A stretch of 64,000 bases of DNA from an uncultured Muribaculum sp. (GCA_910578835.1 CAJTSK010000003.1:1-64000), one strand, 5' to 3'. Positions 43,114 to 51,354 are shown, numbered from the stretch's first letter. Numbers and translations are program-made. The notes: generated from the sequence alone by a model not told the origin.

Positions 43114-44832
43114 ATGGCAACTATTTCCAGACAAGAAAACAATAACCTGTTCGGACCTACCGTAGGCGATAAAATTCGTCTCGGCAACACCCACCTCTAC
43201 GTCGAGATTGAAAAAGATCTTCGCGTATATGGTGATGAGGTCGTATATGGCGGCGGCAAGACTTTGCGTGACGGCATGGGACTCGCCAACCGTTATTCAG
43301 TCAAGGGAGGGTCTCTTGACCTCGTGATAACCAACGTTACTATCCTCGACCCTGTTCTGGGTGTGGTAAAGGCTGATGTCGGCGTGAAAGACGGCAAGAT
43401 TGCCGGCATAGGCAAAGCAGGTAACCCTGACATCATGGAAGGCGTTTCACCCGACCTTGTCACCGGTCCGTCTACTGACGCCATCTCCGGCGAACACCTG
43501 ATACTTACCGCTGCAGGCATCGACGGTCACGTTCACCATATCTCTCCACAGCAGGCTTACAACTGTCTGTCCAACGGTATCACCACTTTGATTGGCGGCG
43601 GTATAGGCCCGACTGACGGAACAAATGGCACAACCATCACCTCAGGTGTATGGAACATGTATAAGATGCTTGAGTCTTTTGAAGGGATTCCTATCAACTA
43701 CGGCTGTCTTGCAAAGGGTAACTCTTCAGTAAAAGAGACTCTCGACGAGCAGATTTATGCCGGCAGTTGCGGTTACAAGATTCACGAAGACTGGGGCTCC
43801 ACTCCGGCAGCTATCAGGGCATGTCTTGATTCAGCTGACCGCCTTGACGTTCAGGTAGCCATACACACCGATACCCTTAACGAAGCAGGATACGTGGAAG
43901 ACACCATCGCGGCAATGGATGGCAGGACTATCCACACCTACCACACCGAGGGTGCAGGCGGCGGTCACGCACCTGACCTTCTTAAGGTAGCATCAATGGC
44001 AAATGTGCTTCCGTCATCAACCAACCCGACACTTCCGTTTGGCGTCAACTCAAAGGCAGAGTTGTTTGATATGATTATGGTATGTCATAATCTTAATCCT
44101 AACATCCCGAGCGATGTGGCTTTTGCAGAAAGCCGTGTACGTCCCGAAACGCAGTCGGCAGAGAATATTCTCCACGACCTCGGAGTACTGTCTATGGTAT
44201 CAAGCGACTCTCAGGCTATGGGTCGTGTAGGCGAGTCATTCATGCGTTCGTTCCAGATGGCAAGCTACATGAAAGATGTACGTGGAAAACTTCGTGAAGA
44301 CAGCGATACCAACGACAACTTCCGTGTGCTGCGCTATCTCGCAAAAGTCACTATCAACCCGGCAATCACTTATGGATGTTCCGACATTCTTGGCTCGATT
44401 GAAAAAGGCAAGATGGCCGACCTTGTGCTTTGGGAACCTGAATTTTTCGGCACCAAGCCTAAAATGGTCATCAAGGGCGGCTTGATTAACTGGGCACAGA
44501 TGGGCGACCCAAATGCATCACTTCCTACCCCGCAGCCTGTATATATGAGACCTATGTACGGAGCTTTCGGAAAGGCATTGAGCACTACTTGTGTCAACCT
44601 TATGTCACGTGTATCAATCGAAGCGGGCGTACCGGAGAAATTAGGCTTGCAGCGTATATGCTATCCTGTTCACGGCACACGTCAGATTTCAAAATACGAC
44701 ATGGTGCGCAACACAGCAATGCCGCGCATCGAGGTCAACCCCGAGACATTCTACGTCTATGTCGACGGTGAGCTGGCTTACGTTCCACCGGCACCAAGCC
44801 TGTCACTTGCGCAGCTCTACTGGTTCAGTTAA
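43114..44832 (+). CDS. ureC: Urease alpha (catalytic) subunit
   Basis: 572-residue di-nickel amidohydrolase that splits urea into ammonia and carbamate. Ligands are visible: His139 and His141 in 'GIDGHVHHISP', the carbamylated Lys222 in 'GYKIHEDWG', His251 in 'AIHTDTLNE', His277 in 'HTYHTEGAGGGHAPD', and Asp365 in 'SSDSQAMGRVGE'. The mobile flap reads MVCHNLN, keeping Cys324 and His325 but with Asn where a second His is usual. All residues needed for activity are present. Confidence 0.98.
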   Translation: MATISRQENNNLFGPTVGDKIRLGNTHLYVEIEKDLRVYGDEVVYGGGKTLRDGMGLANRYSVKGGSLDLVITNVTILDPVLGVVKADVGVKDGKIAGIGKAGNPDIMEGVSPDLVTGPSTDAISGEHLILTAAGIDGHVHHISPQQAYNCLSNGITTLIGGGIGPTDGTNGTTITSGVWNMYKMLESFEGIPINYGCLAKGNSSVKETLDEQIYAGSCGYKIHEDWGSTPAAIRACLDSADRLDVQVAIHTDTLNEAGYVEDTIAAMDGRTIHTYHTEGAGGGHAPDLLKVASMANVLPSSTNPTLPFGVNSKAELFDMIMVCHNLNPNIPSDVAFAESRVRPETQSAENILHDLGVLSMVSSDSQAMGRVGESFMRSFQMASYMKDVRGKLREDSDTNDNFRVLRYLAKVTINPAITYGCSDILGSIEKGKMADLVLWEPEFFGTKPKMVIKGGLINWAQMGDPNASLPTPQPVYMRPMYGAFGKALSTTCVNLMSRVSIEAGVPEKLGLQRICYPVHGTRQISKYDMVRNTAMPRIEVNPETFYVYVDGELAYVPPAPSLSLAQLYWFS

Positions 44833-44848
44833 TTAGATTACACAAATA

Positions 44849-44878
44849 TCACTGCACGCTTCAACAGGCGTGCAGTGA
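44849..44878 (+). other. Hairpin between ureC and ureE
   Basis: An 11-bp perfect stem (44849-44859 with 44868-44878), 8-nt loop, extended by A/T pairs outside after one bulged base. It is followed by ATATTTAAC, with no proper T run. Probably a partial terminator or an mRNA processing/stability structure that makes more structural subunits (ureABC) than accessory proteins. Confidence 0.65.
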
Positions 44879-44909
44879 ATATTTAACTCACTTTAAACAA
44901 CTCTTATTT

Positions 44910-45530
44910 ATGAAAATTTTCAGCGAAGTAATCGGCAACATTCATGGCAATGCCGACCTTGCAAAAAAGATAGAGGGAGCCGATGTAGAATACCTTGAGC
45001 TTGACCAATGGACCGCGCAGAAGAGCCGGTTCATTGTGACCGGCGACAAGGGTACACAATGTGCCGTCGCCCTTAAACGCAACCATCAGCTCATCGAAGG
45101 CGACGTGCTTGAATATGACCCGGCGACAGGGAAAGCCATAGTGGCGCGCATAGAGCTAAGTCCGGTTTTTGTAATAGACCTTGCCGCTGTCGAGAAAGAA
45201 GACAAGCTAAAGATAATCGAGACATGCATTGAGCTCGGACACGCAATAGGCAACCAGCACTGGCCGGCAGTGATAAAGGGCACAAAGGTATATGTACCCC
45301 TCACCGTCGACAAGAAAGTAATGGAAAGTGTCATGTACACCCATTCCATACCGGGAGTCACCTACCAATTTCAACCCGGCACAGAAGTGATACCATATCT
45401 CGCGCCTCATGAGATACGAAATCTCTTTGGCGGTACGGCTCAGGAAAGTCATGCTCATGTCCATGCCGACCCTATGCACCACACGCCTCACATGCACACC
45501 CATCCCGACGGCACAACCCATTGCCACTAA
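44910..45530 (+). CDS. ureE: Urease accessory nickel chaperone UreE, His-rich tail
   Basis: 206 residues, longer than most UreE (about 150-160). The N-terminal peptide-binding domain ('DVEYLELDQWTAQKSRFIVTGDKG') and the C-terminal metal-binding domain ('LGHAIGNQHWPAVIKGTKVYVPL') are clear. The last 27 residues hold about 11 His, in 'HAHVHADPMHHTPHMHTH', as in nickel-storing UreE types. It delivers nickel to UreG. Located 77 bp after ureC behind a hairpin. Confidence 0.95.
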   Translation: MKIFSEVIGNIHGNADLAKKIEGADVEYLELDQWTAQKSRFIVTGDKGTQCAVALKRNHQLIEGDVLEYDPATGKAIVARIELSPVFVIDLAAVEKEDKLKIIETCIELGHAIGNQHWPAVIKGTKVYVPLTVDKKVMESVMYTHSIPGVTYQFQPGTEVIPYLAPHEIRNLFGGTAQESHAHVHADPMHHTPHMHTHPDGTTHCH

Positions 45531-45562
45531 AAAAGAAACAACATCACACATATTTACACGAT

Positions 45563-46255
45563 ATGAGAGCGTCTATTATATCCACAATGCGCCTGCTTGA
45601 AATGAGCGATTCGCAGTTCCCGGTAGGAAACTTTTCATTTTCCAACGGTCTTGAGACTGCATCTTACGAAAAAATCGTTCACGATGCCGACACATTACGC
45701 CAATACGTAGAAGCGGCGTCAATCCAGTCGGCATTCAGCGACGGCATAGCGTCAATACATGCTTACAGGGCTGTCGACGACAATAATTATCAGGAAGTGC
45801 TTCATGCCGATGAAGAGGTGATACTCTGCAAGATGAACGATGAAGCCCGACAGATGGTATTGCGAATGGGCAAAAAGATGGCGGAACTCATTGTTCATAT
45901 AACCGACTGCCCTATGATGGAACAGTTTCTGAAAGATATAAATGCCGGAGTGACTGCCGGCACCTACCCCATAGCACAGGCAATAGCCATGCACCACGCA
46001 GGGATTTCGGAAGAAGACATGTTTACATCACAGCAATTTGGAGTCATTAATATGATACTCGGCGCGGCTTTGCGATGTGTGAGAGTGTCTCACTACGACA
46101 CACAGAAAATAGCCTATGAGATGGCACAACGCATCGCCGACGACTATCAGACGGTGAAAGACTCCGACTATGAAGATATGAGGGCGTTTGTTCCGGGAAT
46201 GGATATAATGGCATCGCTACATGAGAAGGGAAATATGCGTATGTTCATGAATTAA
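45563..46255 (+). CDS. ureF: Urease accessory protein UreF
   Basis: 230-residue helical protein of the UreD-UreF-UreG maturation complex. The N-terminal 'MSDSQFPVGNFSFSNGLETA' is the UreF signature. The ATG at 45563 is used; an in-frame TTG at 45521 would overlap the ureE stop and add 14 residues that are not family-like. The typical C-terminal 'PGMDIMASLHEKGNMRMFMN' is complete. Confidence 0.94.
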   Translation: MRASIISTMRLLEMSDSQFPVGNFSFSNGLETASYEKIVHDADTLRQYVEAASIQSAFSDGIASIHAYRAVDDNNYQEVLHADEEVILCKMNDEARQMVLRMGKKMAELIVHITDCPMMEQFLKDINAGVTAGTYPIAQAIAMHHAGISEEDMFTSQQFGVINMILGAALRCVRVSHYDTQKIAYEMAQRIADDYQTVKDSDYEDMRAFVPGMDIMASLHEKGNMRMFMN

Positions 46256-46291
46256 ACAAAAAAATACTTTCAACTAAAAATATTATCAGTC

Positions 46292-46921
46292 ATGAGTACC
46301 TGCAGAATAGGAATAGGAGGACCCGTAGGGTCAGGCAAGACAGCTTTAATTGAAGCAATTACGCCACATCTGCTCAACGAAGGATTCAAAGTGCTTATAA
46401 TCACTAACGATATTGTCACCACTGAAGATGCCAAGCATGTGCGCCGTATGCTGAAAGGAGTGCTGCTGGAAGACCGTATAATCGGAGTAGAGACAGGCGC
46501 ATGCCCCCACACGGCAGTTCGCGAAGACCCGTCAATGAACATAGCCGCAGTAGAAGAGATGGAAGCAAAATTCCCTGACACTGACATAGTGCTTATCGAG
46601 TCGGGTGGCGACAATCTTACTCTTACATTCTCTCCGGCGCTGGTCGATTTTTTCATCTACGTGATTGACGTTGCCGCCGGCGACAAGATACCCCGTAAAG
46701 ATGGTCCCGGCATCTCACAGAGTGACATACTTGTAATCAACAAGACTGACCTCGCCCCATATGTACACGCTTCACTGGAAGTGATGGACCACGATTCCAA
46801 GCTGATGCGCCCCGGTAAGCCCTTTGTGTTTACCAACTGCATGACCGGCGAAGGTATCGAGGAGCTTGTTGCCTTGATAAAGGCAATGGCACTCTTCGAC
46901 CACGAGAAGGTTCAGAACTAA
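46292..46921 (+). CDS. ureG: Urease accessory GTPase UreG
   Basis: 209-residue SIMIBI GTPase that couples GTP hydrolysis to nickel insertion. P-loop 'GGPVGSGKTALIEAI' (about 8-20), the metal-binding Cys-Pro-His in 'ETGACPHTAVREDPS' , 'IESGGDNLTLTFSP', and the base-recognition 'VINKTDLAPYV'. No long His-rich N-terminus. Its stop codon TAA (46919-46921) abuts the mobile-looking element exactly. Confidence 0.97.
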   Translation: MSTCRIGIGGPVGSGKTALIEAITPHLLNEGFKVLIITNDIVTTEDAKHVRRMLKGVLLEDRIIGVETGACPHTAVREDPSMNIAAVEEMEAKFPDTDIVLIESGGDNLTLTFSPALVDFFIYVIDVAAGDKIPRKDGPGISQSDILVINKTDLAPYVHASLEVMDHDSKLMRPGKPFVFTNCMTGEGIEELVALIKAMALFDHEKVQN

Positions 46922-46939
46922 GAGCTTGTTTAACAATAA

Positions 46940-47068
46940 ATGTTGCCGTCAGGGTCGTATAGCTTGAGACGATTTTCGACATGTGACGAAGGAGTGTACT
47001 TTATGTACACGACTGAGAAACAGGGTGAAAAGCGACCAAGATATACGAGACTAAAGGTAACTTTATAA
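46940..47068 (+). CDS. Mini-ORF in left arm of the MITE-like element (doubtful)
   Basis: 42 codons. It starts within the left inverted repeat (MLPSG) and continues through 'CDEGV' to 'GEKRP'. The convergent mini-ORF of the right arm starts with the same five residues and has CDEGV at the same distance, and the five codons for CDEGV differ between arms only at third positions. That suggests past coding selection or descent from the 5' end of a transposase-like gene. No family is recognised and expression is unproven. Confidence 0.3.
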   Translation: MLPSGSYSLRRFSTCDEGVYFMYTTEKQGEKRPRYTRLKVTL

Positions 47069-47251
47069 TCACTCAACCTCTTGACGGACTTTGAAACAAA
47101 TGCAAAAATATATCAACGATATGAAACAAATTACCTCCCGTCGGTCATTCACCGGCATCTTTCCGCCTGCTCTTCGGTCGTTATGGAATCCCATAACTCC
47201 CTCATCGCAAACAAAAATCTGCTCGACGAATGACCGCCCTGACGGTAACAT
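47069..47251 (-). CDS. Mini-ORF in right arm of the MITE-like element (doubtful)
   Basis: 60 codons, reading inward from the right inverted repeat: MLPSG, nine residues, CDEGV, then 'GGKMPVNDRREV' and a hydrophobic tail. Its stop codon is directly next to the stop of the left-arm frame (47068/47069). Shared with the left arm: G, K, P, R and V at matching positions after CDEGV. No known domain is recognised. Confidence 0.3.
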   Translation of the reverse strand: MLPSGRSFVEQIFVCDEGVMGFHNDRRAGGKMPVNDRREVICFISLIYFCICFKVRQEVE

Positions 47252-47298
47252 TTATTATTAAACAAGCTCCAAAAAGCAACTAAAAAAACTACTTCCCG

Positions 47299-48240
47299 AT
47301 GAAAGATGTATATAACGCTCCGGAAATGCAACGCGTGGTGGCAATGCGCGAGATGCAGCCCTATAATCACCCTACTCGCGCCATGTATCTTGGCGCGCCG
47401 GGAAAAGTAGGCTATCTCCGTCTCGGGTTTGAACTTGATTCCGACGGTAAAAGCATATTGAGAGACCATGAACGTATAGCTCCGCTGATTGTACAGCAAG
47501 AATTGTACTGCGACGAGGCAATGCCGGAAATGCCGGTGGTCTATATACTTTCGTCGGGAGGTCCCAACGTGGACGGTGACCGTTACGAACAGGAGATAGA
47601 GATGAGGCGCAACTCAATTGGTCATGTCACGACAGGCGCGGCGACCAAAATCGCGGAAATGAAAGATAATTTCTCGGCACTTTACCAGAAAATCACTCTG
47701 GAAGAAGGGAGCTATCTTGAATTTATCCCCGAAGCAACCATCCCCTGTCGCAATGCCCGTTACATCACCTATACCGATATTATATGTCACCCTACCGCAA
47801 CCTTGTTTTACAGCGAGCTTTTCATGTGTGGAAGGAAACACCGCGACAACGAGATATTTCAGTACGACATACTTTCGGTGACATGCAACGCACGTCGTCA
47901 CGACGGTCAGCGGCTCTTCCGTGAGAAATTTATTATCGAGCCGAAAAATTATCCGTTACGCAACCTCGGGCTCATGGGACGCTTCGACATGTATGCCAAT
48001 GTAATTGTGCTCACCCCGCCGGAGAAAGCCGAGGAGATATACAAGGCTACCGAAGTGGGATTTTTCGATAATGGCAAAATCGGTGTCGGACTTACCCGCC
48101 TGCCAAATAATGCCGGACTCCTTTACAAAGTCGTGGGCATGGAGACTCAGCCCGTCAAGACCCGTATCAGGGAATTTTGCTCAACCGTAAGACAAGCGGT
48201 AAAGGGCAAACCGATACTTCCCGATTTCCCTTGGCGGTAA
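47299..48240 (+). CDS. ureD: Urease accessory protein UreD
   Basis: 313-residue scaffold of the urease maturation complex (UreH in some species). Family blocks: 'GYLRLGFELDSDGKSIL', 'MPVVYILSSGGPNVDGDRYEQEIEM' and 'HVTTGAATKIAEMKDN', which correspond to the usual LxFxxxxGxTxLxxxxxxGPLxVQ, 'NPPGGLVGGDxLxxxxxxxxGAxxxxTTxAAxKxY' pattern. The position at the end of the cluster is common. Separated from ureG by the MITE-like element. Confidence 0.93.
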   Translation: MKDVYNAPEMQRVVAMREMQPYNHPTRAMYLGAPGKVGYLRLGFELDSDGKSILRDHERIAPLIVQQELYCDEAMPEMPVVYILSSGGPNVDGDRYEQEIEMRRNSIGHVTTGAATKIAEMKDNFSALYQKITLEEGSYLEFIPEATIPCRNARYITYTDIICHPTATLFYSELFMCGRKHRDNEIFQYDILSVTCNARRHDGQRLFREKFIIEPKNYPLRNLGLMGRFDMYANVIVLTPPEKAEEIYKATEVGFFDNGKIGVGLTRLPNNAGLLYKVVGMETQPVKTRIREFCSTVRQAVKGKPILPDFPWR

Positions 48241-48270
48241 AAAATAAAAAACATATTAAAATTTAATGAT

Positions 48271-49254
48271 ATGACAGACAATGTTAAATCAGCCGATGCT
48301 CCGCGCCGTACTCTTATGGATTATGTTTCCGGGACACTTAAAGGAGCCGGGCAAGTAATGTTTCAAGGAAGTGCCTGGACAGGATTGCTTATTTTGGCCG
48401 GTATCTTCTGGGGTTGTTACGGACCTGATGGCGAAAGCATGCCACTTGTCGCATGGGGTGCGCTCGTAGGTCTTATCGTGTCTACAGCCGCCGGTTATAT
48501 CTTCGAGTCTAAGAGCGATGGCGACCAAGGGCTGTGGGGGTTCAACGGTATTCTGGTAGGATGTGCAGTGTTCACTTTTCTCGGCAACACCGTGTGGGCA
48601 TGGGTGGCGATGATACTCGGCGCGGCACTTACAGTGATTGCCCGAAGAGGATTCAACAATGTATTGGCGCCGTTCAACACCACTTCCTACACATTCCCAT
48701 TTATCGCTATTTCGTGGTTTATACTGCTGTCAGCACGCATGATGGGACAGCTACCCCCGGTCAGCGAATCAATAGCGGCACTCCCGACCTCTGTGCCGAT
48801 GGAACATCTCTCTTACTCTTTCGGCGACCTCGTAATCTACTGGCTCAAGGGTATCTCACAGGTATTTCTTGTAAACTCATGGAGTACAGGTATAATCTTC
48901 ATAGTAGCGCTCGCCCTATGTAGCCGCTGGGCAGCCGCATGGGCAATGATTGCATCGGCGGTGTCACTTGCGGTAGCGATTATCTTTAATGCCGACCATG
49001 CCGACATCGTAAACGGACTGTTTGGATTTTCTCCGGTGCTGACAGGTATTGCCATCGGATGTACCTTTTACAAGCCGTCCGTAAAATCATTTTTCTACTC
49101 GCTTGCCGCCGTGGTGTTCACGGTATTTGTCCAGGCAGGTCTTGACGCATTCCTCTCTCCGGTGGGCATAGCCACCCTTACGGCACCGTTCTGTATCGCT
49201 ACATGGATTTTCATGCTGCCGATGTACAAGCTTGAGTCGAAATCAAAATCATGA
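48271..49254 (+). CDS. Urea transporter (UT/Yut family channel)
   Basis: 327-residue inner-membrane protein with about ten helices in two repeated halves, as in trimeric urea channels. The repeated half-signature is seen around 'LWGFNGILVGCAVFTFLGN' and 'VNGLFGFSPVLTGIAIGCTFY', and 'LAPFNTTSYTFPFIAISWF' is typical. It lets urea reach the cytoplasmic urease. It starts 30 bp after ureD and its stop codon overlaps the gpmA start (ATGA). Confidence 0.93.
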   Translation: MTDNVKSADAPRRTLMDYVSGTLKGAGQVMFQGSAWTGLLILAGIFWGCYGPDGESMPLVAWGALVGLIVSTAAGYIFESKSDGDQGLWGFNGILVGCAVFTFLGNTVWAWVAMILGAALTVIARRGFNNVLAPFNTTSYTFPFIAISWFILLSARMMGQLPPVSESIAALPTSVPMEHLSYSFGDLVIYWLKGISQVFLVNSWSTGIIFIVALALCSRWAAAWAMIASAVSLAVAIIFNADHADIVNGLFGFSPVLTGIAIGCTFYKPSVKSFFYSLAAVVFTVFVQAGLDAFLSPVGIATLTAPFCIATWIFMLPMYKLESKSKS

Positions 49255-49946
49255 CCGTCATGAAGAAAGTAATATTACTCCGGCATGGACAGAGCCTCTG
49301 GAATCTTGAAAACCGATTTACAGGCTGGACCGATGTTGACCTTACCGACGAAGGTCGGGAGGAAGCGCGAAAAGCGGGAGAAAAAATGCTTGAAGCAGGT
49401 ATATTTCCGGAATATTATTTCACTTCCTATCTGAAAAGGGCTATACACACTCTCCAGATTGCTGCATCGGCAATGGACCGCGACTGGGTGCCGGTAAAGA
49501 AAGACTGGCACCTGAATGAACGGCACTACGGGGCATTGCAGGGGCTAAACAAAGCCGAGACGGCAAAGCAATATGGTGATGAGCAAGTACATATATGGCG
49601 ACGCAGCTACGATGTCCAGCCTCCCGCACTCTCACTCGATGACCCGCGCTATCCGGGTAATGACACCCGCTACATGCACCTTGCCTACGACGAATTGCCG
49701 CTTACCGAGTCACTTAAAGACACTATTGCACGCGTAAAATCATGTTGGGAAGAATTGATTTCTCCAAAGATTCACCTCTACAACATCGTGTTGGTGTCAG
49801 CCCACGGCAATAGCCTGCGGGCACTTGCGATGATGCTCCTGCACCTTACTCCTGAAGAAATAATGGATGTCGAGATTCCGACCGGCTCACCCTGGGTGTT
49901 TGAACTTGACGACCATTTCAGTGTACTGAAAAATTATTATCTATAA
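49251..49946 (+). CDS. gpmA: 2,3-bisphosphoglycerate-dependent phosphoglycerate mutase
   Basis: 231 residues (228 if the ATG at 49260 is used). Catalytic His in 'LLRHGQSLWNLENRFTGW', 'LNERHYGALQGLNKAETA' and the second His in 'SAHGNSLRAL' are complete. It lacks the last 15-20 residues of the E. coli enzyme. The ATGA overlap with the urea channel gene couples this glycolytic enzyme to the urease operon, which looks accidental rather than functional. A terminator follows. Confidence 0.95.
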   Translation: MTVMKKVILLRHGQSLWNLENRFTGWTDVDLTDEGREEARKAGEKMLEAGIFPEYYFTSYLKRAIHTLQIAASAMDRDWVPVKKDWHLNERHYGALQGLNKAETAKQYGDEQVHIWRRSYDVQPPALSLDDPRYPGNDTRYMHLAYDELPLTESLKDTIARVKSCWEELISPKIHLYNIVLVSAHGNSLRALAMMLLHLTPEEIMDVEIPTGSPWVFELDDHFSVLKNYYL

Positions 49947-49950
49947 TGAA

Positions 49951-49991
49951 AATGGTCGCATCGTTAAGATTTACGGTGCGACCATTTTTTA
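49951..49991 (+). terminator. Terminator after the urease-gpmA operon
   Basis: 10-bp outer stem (49951-49960 with 49977-49986), continuing inward for four more pairs, loop of 8 nt, then a T tract through 49988. It also separates the convergent COG0523 gene. Confidence 0.88.
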
Positions 49992-50004
49992 TGTCAAGTC
50001 AAAA

Positions 50005-51237
50005 CTATCGGTTGGCAAGACAGGAGTCAAGCATATCCTCGATAACCTCGCGGTCAAGATGCTGACCTATTATCACAAGCTTTATCATTCGGTCGCCGTA
50101 TACAGGATCCCAATCTTTGGCAAGTCCCGGCTCTGTAGCCATCAACCTGTCTAATTCTTCTTCCGGAGCCGTGGCAAACCACAATCCCGCCTGAGTCAAC
50201 TTTTTCTGCGAGCCTGCCTGCTCGAAAAGGAATGACATGTCGCGGTTATGATTGAAATAGATTACCCCCTTTGTGCGTATGATATTTTTCGGGAACTGCT
50301 TCGCAAGGAAGTAATCAAATTTGTTTAAGTCAAATGCCGGTCGACGATAATATACAAATGTCTGTATGCCATACTCCTCAGCCTCCCCTTCTCCATGATG
50401 ATGATGATGGTGTCCGCAATCGCAGTGGTGACCGTGGTCATCATCGTGGTGATGATGGTGGTGATGCTCCTCTTCGTCATGGTTGTCATCATCGTCGTGA
50501 TGGTGTTCAAGCTCCTGAATCCAAGCCGCCGATGTCGCAACTTTTTCAAAATTAAACATTCCGGTATTCATGATGCGGTCAAGCTCCACATCGGCGTAAT
50601 CACACTCCACGATTTCAGCCTTGGGCTGGATGGCACGTATGATAGCCTTGATGCGGCCTGCCTCTTCAGGCGTAACTTCTGAAATCTTATTGAGCAAAAT
50701 GATATTGCAAAATTCAATCTGCTCGATAATAAGATTTTCAATATCATCCTCCCCTATCTCTTTCTTGGTAAGGTTGTCGCCACATGCAAACTCATCTTTC
50801 ATACGTAGCGCATCCACGACTGTGACTATGCAGTCAAGCCGGGGCACGGCTCCACGGTTGTAATACTCCTCCATCACAGGTATTGAGCAGATGGTCTGGG
50901 CTATCGGTGCCGGCTCGCAGATACCGCTCGCCTCAATAACGATGTAGTCAAACTTGCCGGTAGCCGCCAGGTCGGCTATCTGCTCTATAAGATCCATCTT
51001 CAATGTACAGCATATACAGCCGTTTTGAAGAGCCACAAGGTCATCGCTCTCCTTTTCCTGACCTACCACGCCACCTTTCTGAATCAGTGACGCGTCAATA
51101 TTGACTTCGCCTATATCATTTACAATTACAGCGAAACGTATCCCTTTCTCATTGGCGAGAATACGGTTAAGCAAAGTTGTCTTGCCACTCCCGAGATAGC
51201 CGGTAAGAAGCAATACGGGGATTTCCTTTTTTGCCAT
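50005..51237 (-). CDS. COG0523 (CobW-like) metallochaperone GTPase with large His-rich insertion
   Basis: 410-residue G3E GTPase. Walker A 'GYLGSGKTTLLN' (13-24), the metal motif CxCC in 'NGCICC' (73-77), 'IEASGICEPAP' and the base motif NK in 'LLNKISEV'. At about 245-285 lies a loop with some 20 His, plus Asp and Glu. The CobW_C domain follows ('IQTFVYYRRPAFDLNKFDYFL'). COG0523 proteins pass zinc, nickel or cobalt to enzymes; UreW-type members support urease. Being beside the urease operon (opposite strand) suggests nickel or zinc handling for urease, but a general zinc chaperone is equally possible. Confidence 0.9.
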   Translation of the reverse strand: MAKKEIPVLLLTGYLGSGKTTLLNRILANEKGIRFAVIVNDIGEVNIDASLIQKGGVVGQEKESDDLVALQNGCICCTLKMDLIEQIADLAATGKFDYIVIEASGICEPAPIAQTICSIPVMEEYYNRGAVPRLDCIVTVVDALRMKDEFACGDNLTKKEIGEDDIENLIIEQIEFCNIILLNKISEVTPEEAGRIKAIIRAIQPKAEIVECDYADVELDRIMNTGMFNFEKVATSAAWIQELEHHHDDDDNHDEEEHHHHHHHDDDHGHHCDCGHHHHHHGEGEAEEYGIQTFVYYRRPAFDLNKFDYFLAKQFPKNIIRTKGVIYFNHNRDMSFLFEQAGSQKKLTQAGLWFATAPEEELDRLMATEPGLAKDWDPVYGDRMIKLVIIGQHLDREVIEDMLDSCLANR

Positions 51238-51259
51238 TTCTCTTGAATTTTAGTCAGTA

Positions 51260-51291
51260 CAAAATTAATTCTAAATAACCTTTTATACAAA
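51260..51291 (-). promoter_or_regulatory. Promoter for the COG0523 gene
   Basis: On the minus strand: TTTG (51291-51288), 20-bp spacer, TAATTTTG (51267-51260), an exact consensus match. Start near 51253, leader about 16 nt. No obvious Zur-like palindrome is seen around it. Confidence 0.75.
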
Positions 51292-51354
51292 CAAATGTAC
51301 AATATAGCCACAAGGAAGCGCGTTATTAAAAAAACTAAATAAATATTTCCTGTC

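Larger units (their letters stand above)
46922..47269. mobile_element. 348-bp non-autonomous element with 33-bp terminal inverted repeats (MITE-like), inside the urease operon
   Basis: Left end 46922-46954 and right end 47237-47269 are inverted repeats identical at 31 of 33 bases, beginning GAGCTTGTTTAA. Beyond the repeats the two arms remain related: each holds a hairpin at the same place (46994-46999 with 47005-47010; 47180-47186 with 47191-47197) with different stem sequences. The element carries no transposase and no clear target duplication. It lies between the ureG stop and ureD, 29 bp before the ureD ATG. Confidence 0.8.

Noticed and set aside
46916..47275. Target-site duplication around the MITE-like element
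   Set aside because: The flanks (AACTAA on the left, CAAAAA on the right) share no convincing direct repeat, so none is claimed.
50325..50682. His- or Met/Val-rich frames opposite the COG0523 gene
   Set aside because: They are by-products of the CAT/GAT repeats that encode the His-rich loop of the real protein.
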